A stretch of DNA of 39,094 nucleotides from a virus. A model generated the notes under the pieces. The model made no database searches, was not told the DNA's origin, and was given only the letters and a program-made list of their open reading frames with translations. Each line of letters begins with the position of its first letter. Positions within the stretch are counted from its first letter, which is position 1. Positions 1 through 6,183 of this stretch are shown in pieces. Where the stretch lies: IMG/VR virus record IMGVR_UViG_3300020463_000048, positions 1-39,094 of that record; one strand, 5' to 3'. A program made the position numbers and the translations under genes.

Positions 1-3
1 AAA

Positions 4-301
4 TGATACAATTATTATAGCATAAGATAATATACCTGTCTATGTAACAAATGATACAGGCACATCATTGAGTAACACTTGATACATGTAACATTAGATA
101 CATTGACATATCTCAAATTATATGCTATACTTAGGAGGGTTGGATTTTTAAAAATTAATTAATAGCAGGGGGAGTTTCGATTATTTTCTTAAGTCCTACC
201 CCAGACTTCTTTGCTTATGACTCTATTATAATCGATCACCAGAGAGATGCAATGTACATATGATACAAGGTATAATATGATACATGGTATAAAATGTACA
301 T
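4..301. repeat. TGATACA motif cluster with tandem 17-bp repeat
   Basis: The heptamer TGATACA occurs exactly at 4-10, 52-58, 80-86, 261-267 and 278-284, with a one-base variant (AGATACA) at 96-102 and an inverted copy at 803-809. Two of the copies sit in a tandem 17-bp repeat, 260-276 and 277-293, identical at 15 of 17 positions. The tandem pair is flanked by the palindrome ATGTACAT at 252-259 and 294-301. This density in under 300 bp is far above chance for one heptamer. The cluster lies just upstream of a small DNA-binding-like gene at 345, so an operator or iteron-like role is a reasonable inference. No CRISPR-like spacing is present. Confidence 0.6.
103..131 (+). promoter_or_regulatory. 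Sigma70-type promoter with extended -10
   Basis: TTGACA at 103-108, a 17-bp spacer and TATACT at 126-131, with TG at 123-124 forming an extended -10. Transcription would begin near 138 and give a leader of about 200 nt before the gene at 345. It resembles host-type early promoters used by T4-like phages and matches two other promoters in this window in spacer length and extended -10. The leader at 138-344 holds a GGAGGG run at 134-139 and an AT-rich stretch but no convincing open frame. Confidence 0.7.
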
Positions 302-344
302 GGATTAGGGGTAGACACCACCTGATAGACATGTTAATATAAGG

Positions 345-701
345 GTGTTCGACAGCAAATCATTTATTATGTTCCATTCAACTCCAACACCTGCTAAAGC
401 ATTCAACATCAACACTAACAGCAGAGACCTTGACTTTCAGGTATCAACGAAAGCAATTTTTCAGATAATCAGAAACAATCCACAGGGAATGACCCTTACA
501 GAAATTGCACATCAGGTAGACCCTAACTGGCAAGACATGAACTGTAAGAGAATGTTCAAGCAAGCAATCGACCCGCTTTGCCTTCGTGACCAAGTTCGTT
601 TCACAGTTAGTCCATCTGGTAGACGTGTCAAGTACTTCCCAACTAAAGTTTCTAAGCGTTGGTTACTCAAAGAACTTTACAACCAAATGATCAACGCCTG
701 A
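345..701 (+). CDS. Small winged-helix-like protein
   Basis: A 118-residue protein from a GTG codon. An ATG eight codons in, at 369, is an equally plausible start because neither codon has a good Shine-Dalgarno sequence. Residues about 35 to 100 look like a winged helix: a helix (AIFQIIRNNPQGMT), a TLTEIAHQV helix-turn, a basic recognition-helix-like segment and a strand pair (VRFTVSPSGRRVKYFP). DNA binding is inferred from this pattern, not from a recognised family. The gene sits downstream of the TGATACA cluster and the promoter at 103-131, so it may be an early regulator that acts on those repeats. Its stop codon is embedded in a perfect 10-bp hairpin. Confidence 0.6.
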   Translation: MFDSKSFIMFHSTPTPAKAFNINTNSRDLDFQVSTKAIFQIIRNNPQGMTLTEIAHQVDPNWQDMNCKRMFKQAIDPLCLRDQVRFTVSPSGRRVKYFPTKVSKRWLLKELYNQMINA

Positions 702-708
702 TCATTTG
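684..708 (+). other. Perfect hairpin over the stop codon of the gene at 345
   Basis: CAAATGATCA at 684-693 and TGATCATTTG at 699-708 form a perfect 10-bp stem with a 5-nt loop. The TGA stop (699-701) lies in the 3' arm. No U-tract follows, so it is not a standard intrinsic terminator. It may be a 3' stabilising stem or a processing signal. Confidence 0.55.
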
Positions 709-823
709 ACTCTGGCATCATAATTAGACTTCGCAAAGGAGTTAGCATTGAGTAAGACCAGAGTCGAACAACAAATTGTCAAGTGACTTCGTTACCTCAC
801 ACTGTATCATTCGTCACTTGACA
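708..823. other. Two further perfect inverted repeats in the intergenic region
   Basis: GACTCTGG at 708-715 pairs with CCAGAGTC at 758-765 (8 bp, 42-nt loop). TGTCAAGTGAC at 777-787 pairs perfectly with GTCACTTGACA at 813-823 (11 bp, 25-nt loop). With the hairpin at 684-708 they make three consecutive stems in 140 nt with no gene on either strand that I can support. They could be a structured 3' UTR, a small RNA or protein-binding palindromes. Confidence 0.45.
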
Positions 824-989
824 CCTTGTCAATACACCTCTTTGGACAGTGTATAATATGTTACCGATTTTTTTTATGATGGGCGGTGGCTAAAAAAGTA
901 CCTTCTTTCTAACCTACAAAAGTATCCAGACGAGCGATATATAATAAAAATCCGAAAAAAAATTTTTCGCCCTTAAAAAAAATCTGTCC
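824..989. other. AT-rich intergenic stretch before the gene at 990
   Basis: No supported gene. It contains TATAAT at 852-857, but the nearest -35-like hexamer (TTGTCA, 826-831) is 20 bp away, so a promoter is only possible. It also has a T8 run near 870 and a short A/T hairpin at 953-969 (CGAAAAA, 3-nt loop, TTTTTCG). No Shine-Dalgarno sequence is visible before 990. Confidence 0.35.
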
Positions 990-1892
990 ATGTTTGTATA
1001 CTGGGGAGCAAATGATTCTGGCAAGGCACATCTAAAGCACTATGCCAAACTGAACAATAAGACAAGTCTACTTTGGATGCCCAATGAAATTCGTAAGATC
1101 AAGACGACAACTCATATCAATGAAATCACTTGGACGGACGAGACCATTCATCGTATCATATATCATGACTTAGACGGTTTTCGTAATTGTGATAAGATTG
1201 AACGTCGAATATGGAAGCACCATGATCATGCTCAACCGAACAGCACAATCAATCCTAAAATCAAAGAAAAAGAAAACGGAATCAAGACAAAGAAAAATAA
1301 GATATACTCAGAGGATCAACTCAAAAAATACACACAGAAAGAATATATCAATACAGAAGTGTACTTTGACATTATTGCAAAGTATAATAAGTTTTGGGGT
1401 GATGATGGTATCTGTAAACCCCTGACCAGTGATACTCTAAAGAATCACTATAATGAGATACTGAATGATGTAGATGTGATTCAATTTATTCTCCCAGACT
1501 GGGCGATAGATGACCTAGAGGACATACTTAGAAAATCTGTCAATATCATACCGTACAAATCAAATCATCTAGATTCAGTGATAAGTAAGTTAGATCACTA
1601 TCGAAACCTCACTGGTGGTGACCTCTTTGAGAAATACAACACTGATAAGAATATTGTTTGGTCTTGGTTGAACGCTTACCTTGCCGAAGTTGATGATATG
1701 AAAGATAAACTCACACAACGTAACATACCTTTTCAGATGTTTGATTTAGATAATGATAGTTATCCCGACACCTTTGGATGGCAAGTTGACATGGATCGTA
1801 AGTTCTCTCACCGTGGTGCATCATGGAATCATGAGAATTATGAACGGGTCAAAAAGATAGCAGAAGAGTATATAACCGTGAAGTCCCTCTAA
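990..1892 (+). CDS. Unrecognised family, copy A (paralog of the gene at 11656)
   Basis: A 300-residue protein that I cannot place in a known family. It is clearly homologous to the protein at 11656-12705. Both start with a tyrosine-tryptophan segment followed by a GK-H-L motif (here YWGANDSGKAHL), and both share NIIPYK, EKYN, a VW-S/A-L segment, a FD/FN-L/M-D-x-D-x-Y-x-x-x-FG motif near residue 250 and an I-A-x-E-Y-[IV]-T-[IV] tail. The N-terminal GANDSGKA resembles a degenerate Walker A loop with Ala in place of Ser/Thr. Nucleotide binding is only a suggestion, because the paralog retains little more than the GK. A highly charged linker lies at about residues 92 to 115. The ATG start is supported by alignment with the paralog, although no ribosome binding site is seen. 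Confidence 0.75.
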   Translation: MFVYWGANDSGKAHLKHYAKLNNKTSLLWMPNEIRKIKTTTHINEITWTDETIHRIIYHDLDGFRNCDKIERRIWKHHDHAQPNSTINPKIKEKENGIKTKKNKIYSEDQLKKYTQKEYINTEVYFDIIAKYNKFWGDDGICKPLTSDTLKNHYNEILNDVDVIQFILPDWAIDDLEDILRKSVNIIPYKSNHLDSVISKLDHYRNLTGGDLFEKYNTDKNIVWSWLNAYLAEVDDMKDKLTQRNIPFQMFDLDNDSYPDTFGWQVDMDRKFSHRGASWNHENYERVKKIAEEYITVKSL

Positions 1893-1897
1893 TAAAA

Positions 1898-2068
1898 TTA
1901 TTTTTGAGGTATTTCGATTTGTTTACATACAAAGTATTCACCAAGTGCTCTACATGAAAACGCTTTGTCTCTCCCATTATATGAAAGCATCCAAAGTATT
2001 GAAGTCAATTGGATAATAATGACAAGAGGAAATCCAACCTTATAGAAGAGTTTGAGTTTAGGATTCAT
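1898..2068 (-). CDS. Small single-pass membrane protein, 56 residues
   Basis: A 56-codon frame on the minus strand that starts at an ATG overlapping the stop of the preceding 31-residue gene in an ATGA junction, the usual sign of translational coupling. Residues 11 to 29 (VGFPLVIIIQLTSILWMLS) form a clear membrane segment after a lysine-rich N-terminus. The C-terminal tail of about 27 residues has two cysteines. It ends 5 bp from the convergent gene at 990-1892. Function is unknown. The coupling, the membrane segment and the near-consensus promoter upstream support it as real; its shortness is the main reason for doubt. Confidence 0.6.
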   Translation of the reverse strand: MNPKLKLFYKVGFPLVIIIQLTSILWMLSYNGRDKAFSCRALGEYFVCKQIEIPQK

Positions 2069-2160
2069 AATGTATTTGGGTCGTCATACTTACGTAATAT
2101 GTATAAAGCGATGGCAGCACCGATACCAGATGCTCCGAGTACAATCAAAAATAAAGGCAT
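2065..2160 (-). CDS. Tiny membrane protein, 31 residues
   Basis: A 31-codon minus-strand frame beginning MPLFLIVLGASGIGAAIALY, a typical single transmembrane helix with small-residue packing motifs (GASGIGAA), followed by a short charged tail (RKYDD). It is coupled by an ATGA overlap to the 56-residue membrane gene downstream. No strong Shine-Dalgarno sequence is visible; the upstream leader ORF at 2145-2210 overlaps its start and might couple translation. Phages often carry such proteins for lysis control, superinfection exclusion or membrane takeover, but nothing here selects one role. Confidence 0.6.
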   Translation of the reverse strand: MPLFLIVLGASGIGAAIALYILRKYDDPNTL

Positions 2161-2210
2161 AACAAAAAAATATAAAAGGAAGACCATCTGCCCGACTCAT
2201 AGAGTTGCAT
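2145..2210 (-). CDS. Possible leader peptide, 21 residues
   Basis: ATG at 2210 opens a 21-codon frame with a hydrophobic C-terminal half (SSFYIFLLCLYF). It ends inside the start of the 31-residue membrane gene in another frame, and lies directly after the candidate structured leader RNA. It may act only to couple translation, or it may be an accident of AT-rich sequence. Confidence 0.25.
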   Translation of the reverse strand: MQLYESGRWSSFYIFLLCLYF

Positions 2211-2218
2211 CTTAGGTC

Positions 2219-2252
2219 AAAAAAGAGGGAGGTTGGATTACTGTATACCAAC
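2219..2252 (-). terminator. Possible intrinsic terminator or attenuator
   Basis: On the minus strand GTTGG (2252-2248) pairs with CCAAC (2236-2232) across an 11-nt loop. It is followed by CTCCCTC and six U residues (2224-2219). The seven bases between stem and U-run make it weaker than a textbook terminator. The CTCCC could alternatively pair with GGGAG near the leader's 5' end (2390-2386), which would allow switching between two folds. Confidence 0.3.
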
Positions 2253-2407
2253 AAAGAACGGGCATTACTACAGAGTAAAAACGTTCTTGCCTGAGACCCG
2301 ATTGGTTGATCGGTTCTTCTCTCGAAGCAGCACCACCTGTGTCTCATCACCTTATCCAGCGTTTGCCAGAAAGATTATTCAGTCACTCCCGACGTAACCG
2401 TCGTTAC
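2219..2407 (-). ncRNA. Candidate structured leader RNA with mini-cloverleaf
   Basis: This begins where transcription from the minus-strand promoter at 2414-2442 should start. Read on the minus strand, 5' to 3', it contains: a hairpin of CGACG, GTTA loop, CGTCG (2403-2390); a closing stem of TGAGAC (2346-2341) with GTCTCA (2297-2292) that encloses three close-packed hairpins, namely CAG/CTG, CTTC-GAGA-GAAG with a GNRA tetraloop, and CCGAT/ATCGG with a 6-nt loop; a long hairpin of AAGAACG/CGTTCTT with an inner TTACT/AGTAA stem (2288-2254); and a GTTGG/CCAAC stem followed by a U6 run (2252-2219). The 55-nt cloverleaf lacks a T-loop and anticodon loop, so it is not a tRNA. It could be a cis-regulatory leader of the two small membrane genes or a free small RNA. 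Folding was done by eye. Confidence 0.4.
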
Positions 2408-2413
2408 ATAGAT

Positions 2414-2442
2414 AGTATAACATCTTGATTATGATTTGTCAA
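2414..2442 (-). promoter_or_regulatory. Sigma70-type promoter with extended -10, minus strand
   Basis: On the minus strand TTGACA (2442-2437), a 17-bp spacer and TATACT (2419-2414), with TG one base upstream of the -10. The hexamers are the same as in the promoter at 103-131. It fires leftward into the candidate leader RNA and the two small membrane genes. Its -35 box lies directly upstream of the divergent SGNH gene at 2445. Confidence 0.7.
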
Positions 2443-2444
2443 CT

Positions 2445-3068
2445 ATGAAAATTTACTTTGATGGGTGCTCTTGGACAAGAGGAGAGGAATTAAATACACC
2501 AGAACATAATAGATTCTCAAGACTGGTATGTAATCAATTAGGAGCAGAGGAAGTCAATCTGTCGATGAAGGGAGGGTCAAATGATCGAATTGTAAGAAAC
2601 CTTTACTGTGATAATACTATCAAGGAGTGTGATTTAGCAGTCATACAAATGACTTTCCCTGCACGTACAGAGTATTTCAAGGGAGGAGAATGGAGAAAGG
2701 TGAATCCAATGCAGAACTACACTAAGTGGTTGCATGGGGAGCATGGAGATATCAAAAGACTTGGTGAGAAATTTGCTGACCACGCTGATTTCTGGAAATA
2801 CTTTTACATGCAGGTAGCAAATCGAGAATACTTTATTACAAAAGAAAGAATACAATTTGAGACGATACGTGATAATCTGAGAAGAAGAGGTATCCCACTG
2901 ATTATAGGTACAATCAATCGTTGGACTCACTTAGATTTTGATATACAGATGAATAATAACAATCGCCACAAGTGCACCTATGGTCATCCAAATGAGGAAG
3001 GTCATCGCCTTCTCGCTGCGAGAATCTTGAAAATTTTGAAGTCGTATCAAGAAACTGGTTTATTATGA
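2445..3068 (+). CDS. SGNH/GDSL-like hydrolase, paralog 1
   Basis: A 207-residue protein of the SGNH hydrolase fold, a family of serine esterases and acyl- or deacetylases acting on sugars, lipids or peptidoglycan. Block I is FDGCSWTRGEE, with Ser9 as the nucleophile in GCS rather than GDS. Block III is GGSND (Asn46). The block V histidine is His181 in HPNEEGH. The Asp three residues before that histidine, usual in the catalytic triad, is absent, as in all five paralogs here. I chose the ATG at 2445 because it gives the same N-terminus as the paralogs (a strand directly before GCS); a TTG at 2436 adds three residues. No signal peptide, so the protein is probably cytoplasmic. It is followed closely by the oxygenase gene at 3100. 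Confidence 0.75.
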   Translation: MKIYFDGCSWTRGEELNTPEHNRFSRLVCNQLGAEEVNLSMKGGSNDRIVRNLYCDNTIKECDLAVIQMTFPARTEYFKGGEWRKVNPMQNYTKWLHGEHGDIKRLGEKFADHADFWKYFYMQVANREYFITKERIQFETIRDNLRRRGIPLIIGTINRWTHLDFDIQMNNNNRHKCTYGHPNEEGHRLLAARILKILKSYQETGLL

Positions 3069-3099
3069 AGTTCTACAGGATCGCTGAAGAGATAATAAA

Positions 3100-3702
3100 A
3101 TGTATATCCATATAGAAAACTGGGTGCATGGTCAAGAAGACTATTTCCTCAATAAGTATAAGGATGACTTCTTCTTTCGTGGTTTATATGATAGTGAAGA
3201 GATCATCAAAGATAATCAGAAAGGTATTACGAAACAAGATATTATCAATGGTATTGAAAAACATAAACAAGTCAAAGATACCATGTACGGGAAACATTGG
3301 ACAAGTTATTATAAGACAGATGAGGGGTCTTATCAAGATACAGAGTTGTTGAAGACATATACTCCAAAGTTGACAGAGATTCTGAAGACGATCAGACTCT
3401 ATGGTACAGGCATATTCAGTTATAGTAGTATCTGGGGTCAGTTAGCAAAAGAAGGTGTACCCTGTTATATCAAGGAGCATAATCATTATAAACATCCAAA
3501 GCAAATGCTTTCATGGGTTCACTTTGTCAAAGTGCCAGAACAGAAGTGTTTTTACTTTTGTAAGAATGGTGGTAAGTCTTACCCAGTGCATCAGAAGTCA
3601 GGAGATCTCATGGTCTTTCCCAGTTATCTGTATCATGGGGTAGATGAACGAAAGAATCTTGAAGAACGATTTGTAGTTGTTGGAAATATTATAATGCTTT
3701 GA
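3100..3702 (+). CDS. Putative 2OG-Fe(II) oxygenase
   Basis: A 200-residue protein resembling the 2OG-Fe(II) oxygenase family common in T4-like cyanophages (PF13759-like), which oxidises a substrate using iron and 2-oxoglutarate. The visible core is HNHYKHP (His127, His129), a WVHFVKVP strand, then GDLMVFPSYLYHGV (distal His179) and an Arg190 suited to binding 2-oxoglutarate. The proximal metal motif is HxH rather than the classical HxD. The N-terminal 100 residues are not recognisable. It lies 31 bp after SGNH paralog 1 and probably shares its transcript. Its 3' end overlaps the convergent aldolase gene by 14 bp. The substrate is unknown. Confidence 0.65.
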   Translation: MYIHIENWVHGQEDYFLNKYKDDFFFRGLYDSEEIIKDNQKGITKQDIINGIEKHKQVKDTMYGKHWTSYYKTDEGSYQDTELLKTYTPKLTEILKTIRLYGTGIFSYSSIWGQLAKEGVPCYIKEHNHYKHPKQMLSWVHFVKVPEQKCFYFCKNGGKSYPVHQKSGDLMVFPSYLYHGVDERKNLEERFVVVGNIIML

Positions 3703-4423
3703 TTGCTGAACTCAGCATGGTCATATCTCCTGACCACGCTATAAACGTATAACCCTCTTCTTTACATTCTTCTAGTTTTTCGACATCTGGTTGTATGATG
3801 TGAATTCCTACAGGAATATTCTTAGAAATACATGATTCTCTCACATGTTTGACTATTTCTTTGAAAGCATAACTATCGAACTGTGCAGTAATATTGAACG
3901 ATGCAGAGAGATCATAAGGACCTATCAAGACGGCATCTGGTTTTGTATCAAGTATCGTTGTAATATTATTCACACCAGATTGAGATTCTATCATTGCTAC
4001 TAGGAAGGGTTTATCTTCGAGATGTCTCTCAAACTCAACACCATAAAGATTGCCTCGACAATAACCGACTCCCCTCTGTCCCTCTGGTGGATAATACATA
4101 ACTCTTTTGATTTCATCAATTTGATGCCATGTATGAATATTTGGTGCTATGATACCTGCTGCTCCCATATCAAGTGCTCGTCGAGCATGAAGAGGATCAG
4201 GACTTTGTACACGTGCGAACGGTAAAGTATTATGAAGTTCCAGAGCACGAAAGAGATTTGGTAAGTCTTCCATCCCTATTGAACCGTGTTCCAAATCGAC
4301 TGTTACCCAGTCGAACTTACCAGATCCTAGAACCTCTGCTACCTCAGGGCAGGGGAACTGCATCCAACTTCCCACTGATGCCTGTTCTTCTGACAGTTTC
4401 TGACGTAACTCTGAAATCTTCAT
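3689..4423 (-). CDS. HpcH/HpaI-family aldolase
   Basis: A 244-residue class II, metal-dependent aldolase of the HpcH/HpaI family (2-keto-3-deoxy acid aldolases that cleave or form C-C bonds with pyruvate). Conserved points seen are VDLEHGS (Asp43, Glu45, His46), Arg71 in FARVQS, metal ligands Glu146 (MIESQSG) and Asp171 (LIGPYDLS), and AAGIIAPNI. The length matches the family, and all the catalytic and metal residues I can check are intact, so it is probably active. Its ATG overlaps the stop of SGNH paralog 2 (ATGA), forming a two-gene operon. Making or breaking a ketodeoxy sugar would fit the glycan theme, but the true substrate is unknown. Confidence 0.85.
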   Translation of the reverse strand: MKISELRQKLSEEQASVGSWMQFPCPEVAEVLGSGKFDWVTVDLEHGSIGMEDLPNLFRALELHNTLPFARVQSPDPLHARRALDMGAAGIIAPNIHTWHQIDEIKRVMYYPPEGQRGVGYCRGNLYGVEFERHLEDKPFLVAMIESQSGVNNITTILDTKPDAVLIGPYDLSASFNITAQFDSYAFKEIVKHVRESCISKNIPVGIHIIQPDVEKLEECKEEGYTFIAWSGDMTMLSSAIKAL

Positions 4424-4989
4424 ACATTTATACTAGCACGTATATGGTCAGAAATCAATTGATGTCCTTTTTCATTTGGATGACCACCACCTTTACGTAA
4501 AGTGTGTTGCCCGACTAATTTACGAATGTTGTATGGATATGATGAACCCCATACGCTACCATATCCTTCTGGTTCCTCATCAATAGTCATCATGTAATAT
4601 CTCAGATTCTTAGACCTCAGATATGTCTCCATCAGAAACTGATTCTTGTAGAAGTTATCTAGTGCGTGATTGCTATTGTATATGTTCTTATAATATTCAC
4701 TCGCTATTTTCTTTCTATGACCTGTTGCATGATCCACTGCTCCTCTGCCTATGAAATTATATGCTGGTGCGTCTGGTTTACGAAACTCAGTTCGTAAGTT
4801 GACAGTCCATTGTATGATAACTGTGTCTATATTATCATTGCTTTCTAGGTGATTTATCGTGGTGCGTAGTATGCCATCATTACTTTTACCACACTCACCA
4901 ATGTTGACACCACCAATGAGATCAGTAAAGCGATATTGAGGGTCTACACCGTCCCCAAATGTCCACGAACAACCATCAAATAAGATCAT
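4420..4989 (-). CDS. SGNH/GDSL-like hydrolase, paralog 2
   Basis: A 189-residue SGNH-like hydrolase. Block I is FDGCSWTFGDG (Ser8), block III is GKSND (Asn37), and the histidine is His170 in HPNEKGH, again without the expected Asp at -3 (GGGH instead). The frame extends upstream to 5142, but I place the start at 4989 because that gives the same N-terminus as the paralogs and avoids overlap with the divergent gene at 5000. First gene of an operon with the HpcH/HpaI aldolase. Only 10 bp separate its start from the divergent neighbour. Confidence 0.72.
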   Translation of the reverse strand: MILFDGCSWTFGDGVDPQYRFTDLIGGVNIGECGKSNDGILRTTINHLESNDNIDTVIIQWTVNLRTEFRKPDAPAYNFIGRGAVDHATGHRKKIASEYYKNIYNSNHALDNFYKNQFLMETYLRSKNLRYYMMTIDEEPEGYGSVWGSSYPYNIRKLVGQHTLRKGGGHPNEKGHQLISDHIRASINV

Positions 4990-4999
4990 ACATATATGT

Positions 5000-5311
5000 A
5001 TGGACAGATATAGTGGGACTTCTAACGAAATACCTAAGGAATCACCAGGTTTAGTTGGTAGAATCATGAAACAAAATGATGGAAAGTGGTGTTGGGCATT
5101 GAATGAGAAGTTTACGTCTGTAGAATTTCGTGCAGATGGCACTCCAGCACTATTTCGAGGTGAATTTAGTGGTGCAATGTTCCTAGCAGCAGGGAAAGAT
5201 TGTGAAACTTATGATATTGCAAGCGAACAGCTCAAAAATGCGATCACAGCAGACAGTTCACCGAAGGTAAAAGCGATAAAAAAGGCAATAAGTGAGATAG
5301 ATTCTCTATGA
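5000..5311 (+). CDS. Hypothetical protein, 103 residues
   Basis: Not recognised. The sequence has a central beta-rich part (GKWCWALNEKFTSVEFRADG) and a helical, lysine-rich C-terminus. An internal ATG at residue 23 (MKQNDGKW) is an alternative start, since there is no clear ribosome binding site before 5000. The stop overlaps the start of the sulfotransferase gene at 5308 in an ATGA junction, so the two are probably coupled. Divergent from SGNH paralog 2. Confidence 0.55.
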   Translation: MDRYSGTSNEIPKESPGLVGRIMKQNDGKWCWALNEKFTSVEFRADGTPALFRGEFSGAMFLAAGKDCETYDIASEQLKNAITADSSPKVKAIKKAISEIDSL

Positions 5312-6183
5312 ATCCCAAATTAGTGTTTGGTTTTGGTGCTTTTAGTGCTTCTACACCTCTTTACAAGACTTTAGTAAAGGTAATTCGCAAACATGTTGCC
5401 AAAGAACCTTGTATTTTACCGTCAATTTACAGTAAAATCTACGATAATTCAATTAAAAACAAATATTTACAAGCAATACGCAAAAAAAGAGAAGGATTAG
5501 ACATATTTGCACCTGGCAATCAGACAATTTCGTATTATATTGACTGGTTGCTAGAAAAAAACTGCGATGTTTGTGATTTTAGCAATCCCCACGCTCAATT
5601 TCACGCAGAAATTATAGAAAAATTTGCAAATCAGTTCAAAAAACACTTTTCAGTCAAAGTTTTGATGATTTGTCGTGATCCTGTGCGACGATTATACTCA
5701 AATTTGAACTTTATACCCAATTCTGGTCACTCATTAGAGAAATATGGGCAAAATGAACGACTTGAGATGGTCATGGACTATATTAGCGAACCACCAGAGG
5801 TCAAATTCCCATGTCAAGACTGGGATCACACAAAAAAACACTACACACCGCTTGTAAATGGTAATTATCAGCAAATATACGATAACTGGTCACAGTTTTT
5901 TGACACTCATGTAATTATCATGGAAGATTTGTGGGCAAATAGAGAAAAAGAACTTGAAAGACTGAATAATTTTCTAGAAACTAATATAACAACACTACAT
6001 AAGAATCTTTACCATCCCTTTCAAGGTCCTGATGCAGAATTTGACAATGGATTGAAGGATCAATGGAGATCAGAGACAGAATGGATCAAAAAAGAAAATT
6101 TATTGAAGGCAAGAGAAAAAATGTCATGGGCGTACATTATTCAAGGGAGAAATCCTTGGAAAATAGATGAGTGGTTGGAATAA
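5308..6183 (+). CDS. Sulfotransferase, subfamily 1, paralog 1
   Basis: A 291-residue PAPS-dependent sulfotransferase-like protein. The N-terminal 5'-phosphosulfate loop is GFGAFSASTPL (residues 8-18). The 3'-phosphate site is CRDPVRRLYS, with Arg123 and Ser131 at the canonical eight-residue spacing. A DFSN motif precedes it and is shared with the paralogs at 8912, 9802 and 10691. Such enzymes move sulfate from PAPS to a hydroxyl or amine of a sugar, lipid or protein. No signal or membrane segment, so it should act in the cytoplasm. Translationally coupled to the gene at 5000. Its last 47 bp overlap the convergent sulfotransferase gene at 6137-7075. Confidence 0.8.
   Translation: MNPKLVFGFGAFSASTPLYKTLVKVIRKHVAKEPCILPSIYSKIYDNSIKNKYLQAIRKKREGLDIFAPGNQTISYYIDWLLEKNCDVCDFSNPHAQFHAEIIEKFANQFKKHFSVKVLMICRDPVRRLYSNLNFIPNSGHSLEKYGQNERLEMVMDYISEPPEVKFPCQDWDHTKKHYTPLVNGNYQQIYDNWSQFFDTHVIIMEDLWANREKELERLNNFLETNITTLHKNLYHPFQGPDAEFDNGLKDQWRSETEWIKKENLLKAREKMSWAYIIQGRNPWKIDEWLE

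Noticed and set aside
4-301. CRISPR array
   Set aside because: The repeated unit is only seven bases with irregular spacing and no regular spacers.
1886-1909. Bidirectional terminator between the convergent genes at 1892 and 1898
   Set aside because: The CCTC/GAGG stem is only 4 bp with an A/T-only inner part; too weak to annotate.
2009-2215. Plus-strand 68-codon frame starting with TTG
   Set aside because: It lies opposite the better supported minus-strand membrane genes, has a poor start, no ribosome binding site, and a composition that mirrors the other strand.
2292-2346. tRNA gene
   Set aside because: The cloverleaf is only 55 nt, lacks a 7-bp acceptor, an anticodon loop and a T-loop, so it is not a tRNA.
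2090-2350. Minus-strand 86-codon frame through the leader
   Set aside because: Rich in Cys, Arg and Ser with no protein-like pattern, and it crosses the candidate RNA structure and the small membrane gene in another frame.
3065-3115. 16-codon frame overlapping the end of SGNH paralog 1
   Set aside because: Very short and mostly overlapping neighbouring genes; more likely chance.
4427-4434. TATAAATG on the minus strand as a late promoter of the aldolase
   Set aside because: It lies inside the SGNH gene and only 3 bp before the ATG, too close for a leader, and differs from the core motif.
4990-5142. N-terminal extension of SGNH paralog 2 to 5142
   Set aside because: The extra residues match none of the paralogs and would overlap the divergent gene at 5000.
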